Shown one piece after another: positions 45,559 through 52,726 of a stretch of DNA of 64,000 bases. The stretch's first letter is position 1. Every line of letters begins with the position of its first letter. The notes under the pieces were generated by a model. The model ran no database searches and was not told the DNA's origin. It was given only the letters and a program-made list of their open reading frames with translations. The DNA comes from UBA4582 sp047629195 (GTDB taxonomy: Bacteria; Pseudomonadota; Gammaproteobacteria; Pseudomonadales; Azotimanducaceae): assembly GCA_047629195.1 (NCBI GenBank), contig JBLHWY010000007.1, positions 24,783 through 88,782 of the forward strand, given 5' to 3'. A program made the translations under genes and the position numbers.

Positions 45559-45900
45559 ATGGCCAAGAATATTGACTGGCACTACTACCGAAACGGCTGA
45601 ACCACATGCACTAGAGTCGCCAAGTTTTTGGGGACACACGATTTGGAAGCGAAAGAAAAAGTACCTGCGAGCAAAAAGCTACAAGCCGATGATGCTGCTG
45701 AAATGCTATCAACGGCCAAAAAGCTGATTGCAATTAAGGGAAAGAAGATAAGTGAATTCGAACTAAACGGTGAAGCAAATGAAGATGCTGTAGCCGCGAT
45801 GTTAGGACCAACAGGGAATCTTCGTGCGCCCACTATAAGAGTTGGTAAAACGATCATTGTTGGGTTCAATGAGGAAATACTGACGCAACAGATTCTGTAG
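45559..45900 (+). CDS. ArsC-family selenoprotein (in-frame UGA = selenocysteine, UxxC motif)
   Basis: The ATG at 45559, with AAGGA 8-9 nt upstream, opens a frame of 114 codons interrupted only by TGA at 45598-45600 (residue 14). Reading it as Sec gives N-G-U14-T-T-C17, a UxxC redox motif at the exact place of the catalytic cysteine in thioredoxin-fold ArsC/Spx proteins. The preceding beta-strand (IDWHYYRNG) and the later LRAPTIRVGKTIIVGFNEE, including the cis-Pro loop, complete that fold at the normal length (113 aa). A hairpin suitable for SelB binding follows at 45616-45635. The function is unproven; a thiol/selenol reductase is likely. An automatic annotation would start it wrongly at 45628. 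The alternative, a pseudogene with a nonsense mutation, is less likely. Confidence 0.85.
45616..45635 (+). promoter_or_regulatory. bacterial SECIS-like hairpin
   Basis: GUC (45616-45618) pairs with GAC (45633-45635); after a G-G mismatch CCAA (45620-45623) pairs with UUGG (45628-45631) around the loop GUUU. The loop G is 24 nt after the UGA, within the spacing used by bacterial SelB, and a GU in the apical loop is typical of these elements. Confidence 0.65.
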
Positions 45901-46062
45901 GCACCTCATTGAGGCCACGGCCCCTAGTGACGCCACAAGCGGGCATGCATCAGGCTGACCCTTTCGTCATGCTTAAGTATGGTGGCCGTGACTCATGACC
46001 TTATGACACAATTCACAGACCGACAACTCGCTCAAAGTAAAAAAGCTGGGGAAAAGTTCTAA

Positions 46063-46470
46063 ATGAAAATTTTAAAAATCGGTTTAGTACTTCTTGCAGT
46101 CTATGTCGGCCTCGTCGTCATATTCGAGTCATTACTTGGGTATTTCCAACCTCAGGGCCAGACAACACTCACTATCACTACCAAGTCCGAAGATGGCCAA
46201 GCCAAAGACCGCGTTCTGCAACAAATCTCAAGCAACGGACAAATCTATGTCGCCGCTAACCACTGGCCGCGAGCCTGGTACCACAAAGTGCTCGAGCAAC
46301 CATATATAAAGGCGACGATCGCTGGAGAGACTTCTGACTACAAAGTAAGTGCCGTCACCTCGATGGAGTATCGGGCCTTAATGAAAGAATTTGCACATCC
46401 AATCTGGTTTAGGATACTTACTGGCTTTCCACCCAGAGAATTTGTCAGGCTGGATCCCAACGATTCATAA
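46063..46470 (+). CDS. small membrane-anchored DUF385/nitroreductase-like protein
   Basis: A 135-aa protein with an N-terminal TM helix (about 4-25), followed by a split-barrel-like domain. The segment IYVAANHWPRAWYHKVLEQPYIKATIAGE with its W-x-x-N/A-W pattern resembles the deazaflavin-dependent nitroreductase/DUF385 fold, and the family call is moderate. Cofactor and substrate are unknown; most members are cytoplasmic, so an N-terminal anchor is a small peculiarity. It lies 4 bp before the GNAT gene and is probably cotranscribed with it. A purine run AAAAGTTCTAA precedes the ATG. Confidence 0.65.
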   Translation: MKILKIGLVLLAVYVGLVVIFESLLGYFQPQGQTTLTITTKSEDGQAKDRVLQQISSNGQIYVAANHWPRAWYHKVLEQPYIKATIAGETSDYKVSAVTSMEYRALMKEFAHPIWFRILTGFPPREFVRLDPNDS

Positions 46471-46474
46471 CCCC

Positions 46475-46981
46475 ATGGATCTAAGAATAGCAAAGACAAG
46501 TGATCGCGAAATACTCGAAGAATTTATTTCTCCTGCGTATGGTCGAACGATCCAAGACGAACTAGACGATCAACTCTTTGGCCTACAAGACTTGGTCATC
46601 GCGTGGCAAAGTAATACGCCAAGAGGATACGGATTCATTCATTGGCCTGGTCCAAGAGAGCTCTCCGTTGCAGATCGAATCCCTGGGTGCCCTGAAGTAT
46701 TTCGCATGACAGTAGTGCCTGAATATCAGTCATCGGGTATTGGCACTGGGATCATTAGGTTCTTTGAATCCCTTGCTCGAGAAAAGGGTTATTCATCGCT
46801 AGGCCTCGCCGTCGCCCATGAAAACATTCGAGCCAATAAGCTATACCAGCGATTAGGTTACGCCCAAACTGTAGCTGACGATTTTGTTGCGAGTTATCAA
46901 CATGAATCGCAGGATGGTTCCGTTGTGACAATCACTGAAAAATGCAGCTACCTACAAAAATCGCTTTTGATGCCAAATTAG
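46475..46981 (+). CDS. GNAT family N-acetyltransferase
   Basis: A 168-aa acetyl-CoA-dependent acyltransferase. The acetyl-CoA pyrophosphate loop is in VVPEYQSSGIGTGIIRFFE (motif A, Q/R-x-x-G-x-G/A-type), followed by LGLAVAHENIRANKLYQRLGY (motif B). The start at 46475 is chosen because it begins MDLRIAKTSDREI, a typical GNAT N-terminus; an earlier in-frame ATG at 46391 overlaps the preceding gene. The substrate is unknown. Its stop is convergent with the oxidoreductase gene, 3 bp apart. Confidence 0.88.
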   Translation: MDLRIAKTSDREILEEFISPAYGRTIQDELDDQLFGLQDLVIAWQSNTPRGYGFIHWPGPRELSVADRIPGCPEVFRMTVVPEYQSSGIGTGIIRFFESLAREKGYSSLGLAVAHENIRANKLYQRLGYAQTVADDFVASYQHESQDGSVVTITEKCSYLQKSLLMPN

Positions 46982-46984
46982 GCG

Positions 46985-48031
46985 CTAATCAGACAATGCT
47001 ACTTGCTGACCGGTATCAGCGGCTGCGCGCGTCAATAAGCTAACGCGGGTGTTTTCCAACGACTCCTCAGCGGTGATATCACAGACTCCAACGCCGGCAC
47101 ACTGAGCCATGAAATCTGCGAATAGTGATGCTGGCCTCTCTAACGGCAACTCTACCGCAGATGCTTCTGAATGCTCAGCAAAGTCGAGCGCCCCATGATC
47201 ACCTAGGCCGTCATCATCTGATAGTAACAAGCACTTCCCGTGCCTGACCTCTATGATGCCCTTAGTACCCACCACTCTCGCCCTATCATCGTCATGCCCT
47301 GAAGCGGACTCCGGCCGAAAATAGTCAACTTGCGCAGTAGCAATGATTTCATCAGACAATCTAAAGAACATCGAGGCGCTCGTTTCTAGATCACCATGAG
47401 ATCTATTATTTTTGGCAGAACTTGCGGCATTTACATTGAGAAAAGCTTTGCCCGAGAGAAAAGCAATCATATCTATGCCGTGGCAACCTACCCAAGGGAT
47501 CAACCCACCGGACGTACTTCTATGTTTGTAGAAATCTGGTCGAGTGCCCAATTTGTAAGACTTTTGAACATGTAAGGAACGCACTTCGCCAATGCGTCCA
47601 ACTTGAATGGCTTTCCATGCGGTCCGCATGGCAGGCTCATAACGCATATTCAGCATCGCCGCCAACTCAACGCTAGATGCCTGGTAGGCAGACCTTATCT
47701 TCTCAAACCCACGCAGGGTGAGCGCTAGCGGCTTCTCTACAAAGAGATGCCTTCCCGCAGAGATAACAGCCAATGCAACTTGTTCATGGTCAAAAAAATG
47801 GGGATTAACAACCACAATATCTGGCTCACATTGAACCAGCATTTCTTGCCAGTGATCAAAAACGCCGGGTTGGTAACCCTCGCGCTCGAGATAGCCTGTG
47901 ATTGCCGAGATCGATTCACCGGGAGACCCCGGTGCAATACCGACGATATCCCCCGTCACATCAGGATAGTGCTTCGCACCCTTGATCGTGGTGTAGCCAT
48001 GACCACTTGCGCCCACGATTGCTATTTTCAT
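46985..48031 (-). CDS. Gfo/Idh/MocA family NAD(P)-dependent oxidoreductase
   Basis: A 348-aa protein with an N-terminal Rossmann fold beginning MKIAIVGASGHGYTTIKG. The EKP motif FVEKPLAL is near residue 100 and a GGLIPWVGCHGIDM block holds the usual D/H catalytic region. The C-terminal alpha/beta dimerisation domain follows. Family members oxidise or reduce cyclic polyols and sugars, or act as biliverdin-type reductases. The start at 48031 removes an eight-residue unconserved extension. No sugar gene cluster is near, so the substrate is open. Confidence 0.9.
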   Translation of the reverse strand: MKIAIVGASGHGYTTIKGAKHYPDVTGDIVGIAPGSPGESISAITGYLEREGYQPGVFDHWQEMLVQCEPDIVVVNPHFFDHEQVALAVISAGRHLFVEKPLALTLRGFEKIRSAYQASSVELAAMLNMRYEPAMRTAWKAIQVGRIGEVRSLHVQKSYKLGTRPDFYKHRSTSGGLIPWVGCHGIDMIAFLSGKAFLNVNAASSAKNNRSHGDLETSASMFFRLSDEIIATAQVDYFRPESASGHDDDRARVVGTKGIIEVRHGKCLLLSDDDGLGDHGALDFAEHSEASAVELPLERPASLFADFMAQCAGVGVCDITAEESLENTRVSLLTRAAADTGQQVALSD

Positions 48032-48077
48032 ACCGAAAGCTAACCCCTGGCCCAAGTTTGATCCTATTTGACCACTG

Positions 48078-48109
48078 GATTAAAAAGCTCGATTAAAAAG
48101 CTCGATTAA
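48078..48109. repeat. 13-bp perfect tandem duplication at the acyl-CoA dehydrogenase 3' end
   Basis: GATTAAAAAGCTC occurs at 48078-48090 and 48091-48103, and GATTAA starts a third copy that contains the stop codon of the dehydrogenase gene (48106-48108). Confidence 0.9.
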
Positions 48110-49275
48110 TCTGGCAAACCGAGTACACGTTTACTGATGATATTCAGCTGTACCTCATTAGTACCACCATAAATAGTCACAGCACGATCTCGTAACCAGC
48201 CTCGGGTTGAATCAATTTCATCTTCAGAAAACGCATCGCCTTCCCAACCAACACCATTAGTACCACGAAGGTTAGACTTTAGTGCGCTTGCACCCTTCGC
48301 TAAACTGGAACCAAAGAATTTGAAGATAGAAGTCGTCGCACCAGGTGCTTTGCCCGATTGAGCTTCCGCAAAAACACGCTGCACGGTTAATTGCAGCGCT
48401 TTTTCATTCATAGTCTGCCCAATTACTTGCTCACGAGAGCCGTGGTCCGCAATTTTCCCGCTAACTTCTCCAAGATATTTTTTGGCGAGCGTCGCATAAA
48501 GATTTGCTTTTTTAACCTTGCTTCGGACCGCTGGCGCCGCAGATCTTTCGTACTGTAAAAGACGCTTACCCACTGTCCAACCTTTACCCATCTCACCGAC
48601 GAGATTATCTCGTGCTGCAATTGCGTCATCTAAAAACGTTTCGCAGAAAGGCGAGGAGCCACTAATAAGCGATATCGGCTTAACCGTGACGCCTGGTTGG
48701 TCCATGTCTAACAATACAAAACTAATACCATCGTGCTTTGGCGCATCAGGATCTGTACGCACTAGGGCGAACATCCAATCAGCATATTGAGCACCCGAGG
48801 TCCAAATTTTTTGCCCATTGATGGTGAAACTATCACCCTCCAATACGGCCTTAGTCTGCAGGCTCGCAAGGTCAGACCCTGATCCCGGTTCACTGTAACC
48901 CTGGCACCATTTAATTTCGCCGGATACAATTTTTGGTAGATGACGCTGCTTCTGCTCATCCGTGCCGAATTCAAGCAGCGTAGGTCCAATCATAGAGACG
49001 CCCATACCACTCAATGGTGGAAGTGCTTTTATCGCGGCCATTTCTTCCTGATAAACCTTATTTTCCTCAGCCGTCAACCCTGCCGCACCATATTCCTTCG
49101 GCCAAGTCGGCGTTGTTAAGCCTCGTTTTGCCATCGCTTGAAGCCAGCTATCTGCGTCTTCGGTACTGTAAGTTTCATGCGCATCTTCAAAATGCACAGC
49201 TCGATTGCGCATGCTTTCAGGGCAATGCTCGCCAATATATGTGCGTATTTCTTCTCTAAATTCAGCCAAACTCAT
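48106..49275 (-). CDS. acyl-CoA dehydrogenase
   Basis: An FAD-dependent enzyme of 389 aa that introduces an alpha-beta double bond in acyl-CoA. Family blocks are WCQGYSEPGSGSDLASLQT (FAD/substrate region), KIWTSGAQYADWM, and the C-terminal YGGTNEVQLNIISKRVLGLP. The N-terminal TPTWPKEYGAAG is typical of the subgroup acting on branched, steroid-derived or long substrates. Electrons go to ETF. It stands between tandem repeats at its end and the HAD gene upstream, with 92 bp of spacer. Confidence 0.94.
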   Translation of the reverse strand: MSLAEFREEIRTYIGEHCPESMRNRAVHFEDAHETYSTEDADSWLQAMAKRGLTTPTWPKEYGAAGLTAEENKVYQEEMAAIKALPPLSGMGVSMIGPTLLEFGTDEQKQRHLPKIVSGEIKWCQGYSEPGSGSDLASLQTKAVLEGDSFTINGQKIWTSGAQYADWMFALVRTDPDAPKHDGISFVLLDMDQPGVTVKPISLISGSSPFCETFLDDAIAARDNLVGEMGKGWTVGKRLLQYERSAAPAVRSKVKKANLYATLAKKYLGEVSGKIADHGSREQVIGQTMNEKALQLTVQRVFAEAQSGKAPGATTSIFKFFGSSLAKGASALKSNLRGTNGVGWEGDAFSEDEIDSTRGWLRDRAVTIYGGTNEVQLNIISKRVLGLPD

Positions 49276-49367
49276 TACTTAATCCTTCTCTAAATGACAA
49301 ACGTTAATCGATCAGACTACCACGACGGGGAATCCAATTTAAACCAGTTGGTTGCAAACAGCTATAT

Positions 49368-49964
49368 TCACATGGAGCTTATATACGGTAGCAACTCATC
49401 AAACTCAGTGATGGTGAGATCTGCCAAGTCAGCAAATTGTGCATTGTGGGAATTTCGTAGCAACACCCCCAACATCCCTGCATTGCGCGCTGCTAGCAGG
49501 TCATATTTGTAATCTCCGACATAGGCCAGAAACTCAACATCAATACCCCACTGCTCAGCGATCAGCAACAGCCCCTCTGGATCAGGCTTGGGTAAACAAT
49601 CTTCGCGGGTAATCAGCAATGAGATCGGAATGGCTAGATTCGACACCATCAGGTCTGTTGCGCGCCGCATATTTCGCGTCACAATCGCCATAGGTACACC
49701 GGCATCAAACAACCGATTAACCAGCACATCGGCCCCTTCTATCCATTGCGCGCGTTCCGCGCCGGCCATTTCATGTTTTTCGATGATTGCATGAAGGTTT
49801 CTAGATTCATCACAATCCCCCAATCTGGCACAGTATTCCAACAATGGCGTACCCACCGGCAAGTCAGCTTCCTCACACATTGCAGCGAAATCTAACTGAC
49901 TATTGGCAAGCGTCCCATCAAGATCGAATAAAACACCTTGAAGACGTTTTTGCTGTGACATCAT
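49368..49964 (-). CDS. HAD superfamily hydrolase (phosphatase)
   Basis: A 198-aa phosphatase with the nucleophile motif LFDLDGTLANS (about 13-23), motif II in IVTRN, motif III Lys and acidic motif IV in KPDPEGLLLIAEQWG and YVGDYKYDLLAARNAG, and a helical cap. It resembles phosphoglycolate phosphatase or GpH-type enzymes, a possible link to glycolate use (glcDEF) that is not proven. It overlaps the oxygenase gene by four bases (ATG over TGA), so the two are coupled. Confidence 0.88.
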   Translation of the reverse strand: MMSQQKRLQGVLFDLDGTLANSQLDFAAMCEEADLPVGTPLLEYCARLGDCDESRNLHAIIEKHEMAGAERAQWIEGADVLVNRLFDAGVPMAIVTRNMRRATDLMVSNLAIPISLLITREDCLPKPDPEGLLLIAEQWGIDVEFLAYVGDYKYDLLAARNAGMLGVLLRNSHNAQFADLADLTITEFDELLPYISSM

Positions 49965-51025
49965 CTTCTCGCCTCTGCGCCGTCTAGATAGAACTGACGG
50001 ATTTGAATATCGTCTTCGCCTAAATCGGCATAATTGTCATCGATACGCCCCTGAATATACTCGCGCCAAGTAAACTCGCGATATTTCGGCGGTGTCTTTG
50101 ATAACAATTGGAGCGGTCTTATCACAGTATCTTTTTCGGGGGAATAGAAGAAAGGCGCACTGAACCTTGCTTGCGCTGCATTTTTAGCGTCAGTTCTAGC
50201 TGCGGGCGGCAACACGCGGTGAACTGCCGCCTTATAAATATCGTTGGTCCAAACCTGCATCATATCGCCAAGGTTCACAACAATCGTGTTCTCTTCAGGT
50301 TCTATGTCGATCCAGATACCCTCTCTCGTTAACGTTTGTAATCCACCCGTCAAATCCTGCAGCAACAAGGTCAAGATTCCCGGATCGGTATGGGGATGCA
50401 ATGCCATATCACCCAGACTGGCTACAGAGGTTTGTTCCTGCGCATCCAAGGGATCTCCAAGTGGGTAAAAGTTCAACCGAGCATTACTGGTATGGGTAGA
50501 ACCCTGCGGCAGGTTAGAGATCTCACCGTTAGCATGCAGCGCGCGGTAAACAATATTCAAGGTCCTGGCGGCGATGGTGGCGGCGGCTGCGAAAAAGTCG
50601 GACATCACTGTTTGAAATTCAGGATCGTTTCGCGGCCATTGATTAAGATCTTTTTTACCTGTTCGAACTTCTCTAAAATCGAAGACTTCTTTTAAATCTC
50701 GTTTACGTGTTGTCAACTCTCGATCGTAAAAGCCCAGCGGTTTTGTCTCAGTACGCTGAATCTGTCGCTTAACCTCCGAGGGTTGTTCAAAAAACGCTGC
50801 GGACTTTTTCCACATTGCATTGATCTCTGCGTCTATGCCGTGATTCTTTAGCAAGAAAAACCCATGATTTTTGCATGCCAGATCCATATCCTTCAGGAGC
50901 TCGGGATTCTCCTCTGCCAATTTCAAATCGACGACGGGTACATGCTTCTTGTTCTCTCGATTTTTGCTTGCTTGAGCTTCGCTTGCTTGATCTGTTGAGA
51001 TTCCGTTTTTCAATGTTGTTCTCAC
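49961..51025 (-). CDS. 2-oxoglutarate/Fe(II)-dependent oxygenase (isopenicillin N synthase-like)
   Basis: A DIOX_N plus 2OG-FeII_Oxy protein of 354 aa. The iron ligands are His and Asp in LHPHTDPGILTLL and a distal His in KAAVHRVLPP; the 2-oxoglutarate Arg is in ARFSAPFF. HGFFLLKNHGI is the N-terminal DIOX signature. The substrate is unknown. A longer frame to an ATG at 51163 exists, but that start would leave only 19 bp to the divergent gene at 51183. The GTG at 51025 is therefore preferred, with no strong Shine-Dalgarno for either. Downstream it is coupled to the HAD phosphatase. Confidence 0.88.
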   Translation of the reverse strand: MRTTLKNGISTDQASEAQASKNRENKKHVPVVDLKLAEENPELLKDMDLACKNHGFFLLKNHGIDAEINAMWKKSAAFFEQPSEVKRQIQRTETKPLGFYDRELTTRKRDLKEVFDFREVRTGKKDLNQWPRNDPEFQTVMSDFFAAAATIAARTLNIVYRALHANGEISNLPQGSTHTSNARLNFYPLGDPLDAQEQTSVASLGDMALHPHTDPGILTLLLQDLTGGLQTLTREGIWIDIEPEENTIVVNLGDMMQVWTNDIYKAAVHRVLPPAARTDAKNAAQARFSAPFFYSPEKDTVIRPLQLLSKTPPKYREFTWREYIQGRIDDNYADLGEDDIQIRQFYLDGAEARR

Positions 51026-51182
51026 TCTGATATGTCGTGCATGGCATATTACGGGGTCACGAGGTCGAAATCGATCAGTCCGAGCCAAATGCGTTGGGCT
51101 GGCCCTTCGCGCCAGTTTCTCTGTTGCAATTACGATGCACGTCTTTAGTATTGGGTCATTCATCGCTTAAGAAAAAAACTCT

Positions 51183-51629
51183 ATGCAAAATCGGAAGTTC
51201 ATCCTGGTACCAGCATTACTATTTGCCTTGGTATTTGTTGCGGGCTGTGAACCCAAGGGCCCTATACCCGGAGGTAAATTAAGTGGAGTCATCACCCCTA
51301 ACCCTGAAACTTGGATTGCGCTTAACGACTTTCAAGTTGTACAACTCGAAGTCAACGGCCCCTACAGCATCAATATCTGGGGTGTCGGAACTGAACGTGG
51401 CTACTATGTTGCGGCAGCAAAAGGCGACGAAACAAAGTGGGCTAGCAAACTCAGCGAAAACTCGGCAGTTCGATTACGTATCGAAAAAAATATTTACGAA
51501 TTACAAGCGATCCGCGTCAGCGACGAAGACGAAAAAGCACAGGTCCTTGTTATTTATAATAGTAAATACGATCTTGAGGCGAATGGGGACTTCCCCAATG
51601 CAATTCTTTATCGATTGGAAGCCAGGTAA
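51183..51629 (+). CDS. hypothetical lipoprotein
   Basis: A 148-aa protein with an N-terminal signal and lipobox VAGC (Cys near 22). The mature part, after a short proline/glycine linker, is predicted beta-rich with aromatic residues. No family is recognised. It lies 8 bp before the membrane-protein gene at 51638, so they are likely cotranscribed and may cooperate at the envelope. Its promoter lies in the spacer shared with the divergent oxygenase. Confidence 0.75.
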   Translation: MQNRKFILVPALLFALVFVAGCEPKGPIPGGKLSGVITPNPETWIALNDFQVVQLEVNGPYSINIWGVGTERGYYVAAAKGDETKWASKLSENSAVRLRIEKNIYELQAIRVSDEDEKAQVLVIYNSKYDLEANGDFPNAILYRLEAR

Positions 51630-51637
51630 CTAAATCG

Positions 51638-52657
51638 GTGGACAACAGACCCACAAATCCCCTATCCCACATGCCTTGGCTGAGCTGGATTGATCGCACG
51701 GAACTCCCGCCCGTGGTCATTAGCATTATTACTTGCCTGCTATTTCTGCCTTTTTACAATTTTGGTGCCATGGCGCCGCAACTGCCTTTTCAAGGTGCAG
51801 CATTTCCAGTCGCTTTTGCACTAGCATTGATGTTTCTAATACAACTCACACGCGGTGCAAGCGGAGACCTGCGGCTACTGATTCTGGCAGACAAAATTGA
51901 TACCTCATACCTTCAATCCATTGGCGCAAGCAAAAGAATCGCCCTAGTTGAATTAACCGTTGGCCTAGTACTTGGACTCCAGCGAGTCCAGTCCCAGATT
52001 AACTTTAACTACAGCGGTCCGTTTACAATGTCGGAAATAATGGCGCCGGGCGCGATCATCGTGTTTCTCGCAATCATCTTTTACACCATCGTCGAAGTAC
52101 ACTTGGTTGCCTTCTGTCTTCGGCAGGTTTTGGTGTTTCGAAGAATTGCCAAAAATTTCCAGGTCGACCTAATGACCACAGAACTCAACAACGCATTATC
52201 AAACCCGCTGATAAGATTTTTAATGGTCGGCCTTGTTGTAACCTCATTTGGCATGTTGCTTTACCAAATTGTGCCGTTTCCCTCACTCCAAAGACGCATG
52301 TTACAAGGCGGTAGCATTGCTGCGCTATTTTTGATGGCGATGATTGTCGTTTCCCTGGTTCCGCTATTCATTCTCAAGGGACGAATTGCGGTCGCGAAGC
52401 AGATTGAAATCACTCAAATCAGACAGGTGTTGAAAGGTGATTTTAGCGGCGTTAGTCAAAGCCATTTTGGCCAAAGGTTGGCCGAATTTACCCCCGCGGA
52501 CCTAATGTATTACGAAGACCGCGTTAAAAACATCTGGGAATGGCCGATCGAGGCACATATCAGGCGTCTTGTTATCTTTGGTTTGTTGCCGCCACTGACG
52601 TGGGTTCTCGCTGCGGCAGTCGAAGTTATTTTTGAAAGCGTCCTGATTAACAGCTAG
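51638..52657 (+). CDS. hypothetical polytopic membrane protein
   Basis: A 339-aa inner-membrane protein with about six hydrophobic segments (about 25-45, 55-75, 100-120, 135-160, 195-215, 225-250) and a seventh near the C-terminus (about 310-335). Between the last two is a cytoplasmic loop of about 55 residues rich in charge. No transport, kinase or GGDEF motif is seen. The start is GTG (51638), with AGG about 12 nt upstream. It follows the lipoprotein gene closely. The function is unknown. Confidence 0.75.
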   Translation: MDNRPTNPLSHMPWLSWIDRTELPPVVISIITCLLFLPFYNFGAMAPQLPFQGAAFPVAFALALMFLIQLTRGASGDLRLLILADKIDTSYLQSIGASKRIALVELTVGLVLGLQRVQSQINFNYSGPFTMSEIMAPGAIIVFLAIIFYTIVEVHLVAFCLRQVLVFRRIAKNFQVDLMTTELNNALSNPLIRFLMVGLVVTSFGMLLYQIVPFPSLQRRMLQGGSIAALFLMAMIVVSLVPLFILKGRIAVAKQIEITQIRQVLKGDFSGVSQSHFGQRLAEFTPADLMYYEDRVKNIWEWPIEAHIRRLVIFGLLPPLTWVLAAAVEVIFESVLINS

Positions 52658-52726
52658 CGCCGCGGCTTCTATGCAAAAGGCGGCTTGCACAACGCACGCT
52701 GCTTTTATAAAGAGCACCGCTTGCAC
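52655..52726. repeat. degenerate ~20-bp tandem array between convergent genes
   Basis: The 68-bp space between convergent stops is built of imperfect copies of a GC-GCTTGCAC-A-like unit (around 52666-52686, 52690-52708 and 52709-52726). Reading one frame gives the repeating AACTTHAAF..STACTKS pattern. The copies are more diverged than in the other spacers. Confidence 0.4.

Noticed and set aside
45628..45900. Shorter protein starting at 45628 instead of a selenoprotein
   Set aside because: That start (a rare codon context without a Shine-Dalgarno) would remove the first beta-strand and the redox motif of the fold; the upstream ATG has a good ribosome-binding site and keeps the frame.
49368..49964. 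Naming the HAD protein phosphoglycolate phosphatase (gph)
   Set aside because: The motifs are general HAD motifs and it is far from glcDEF; the substrate cannot be fixed by sequence reading.
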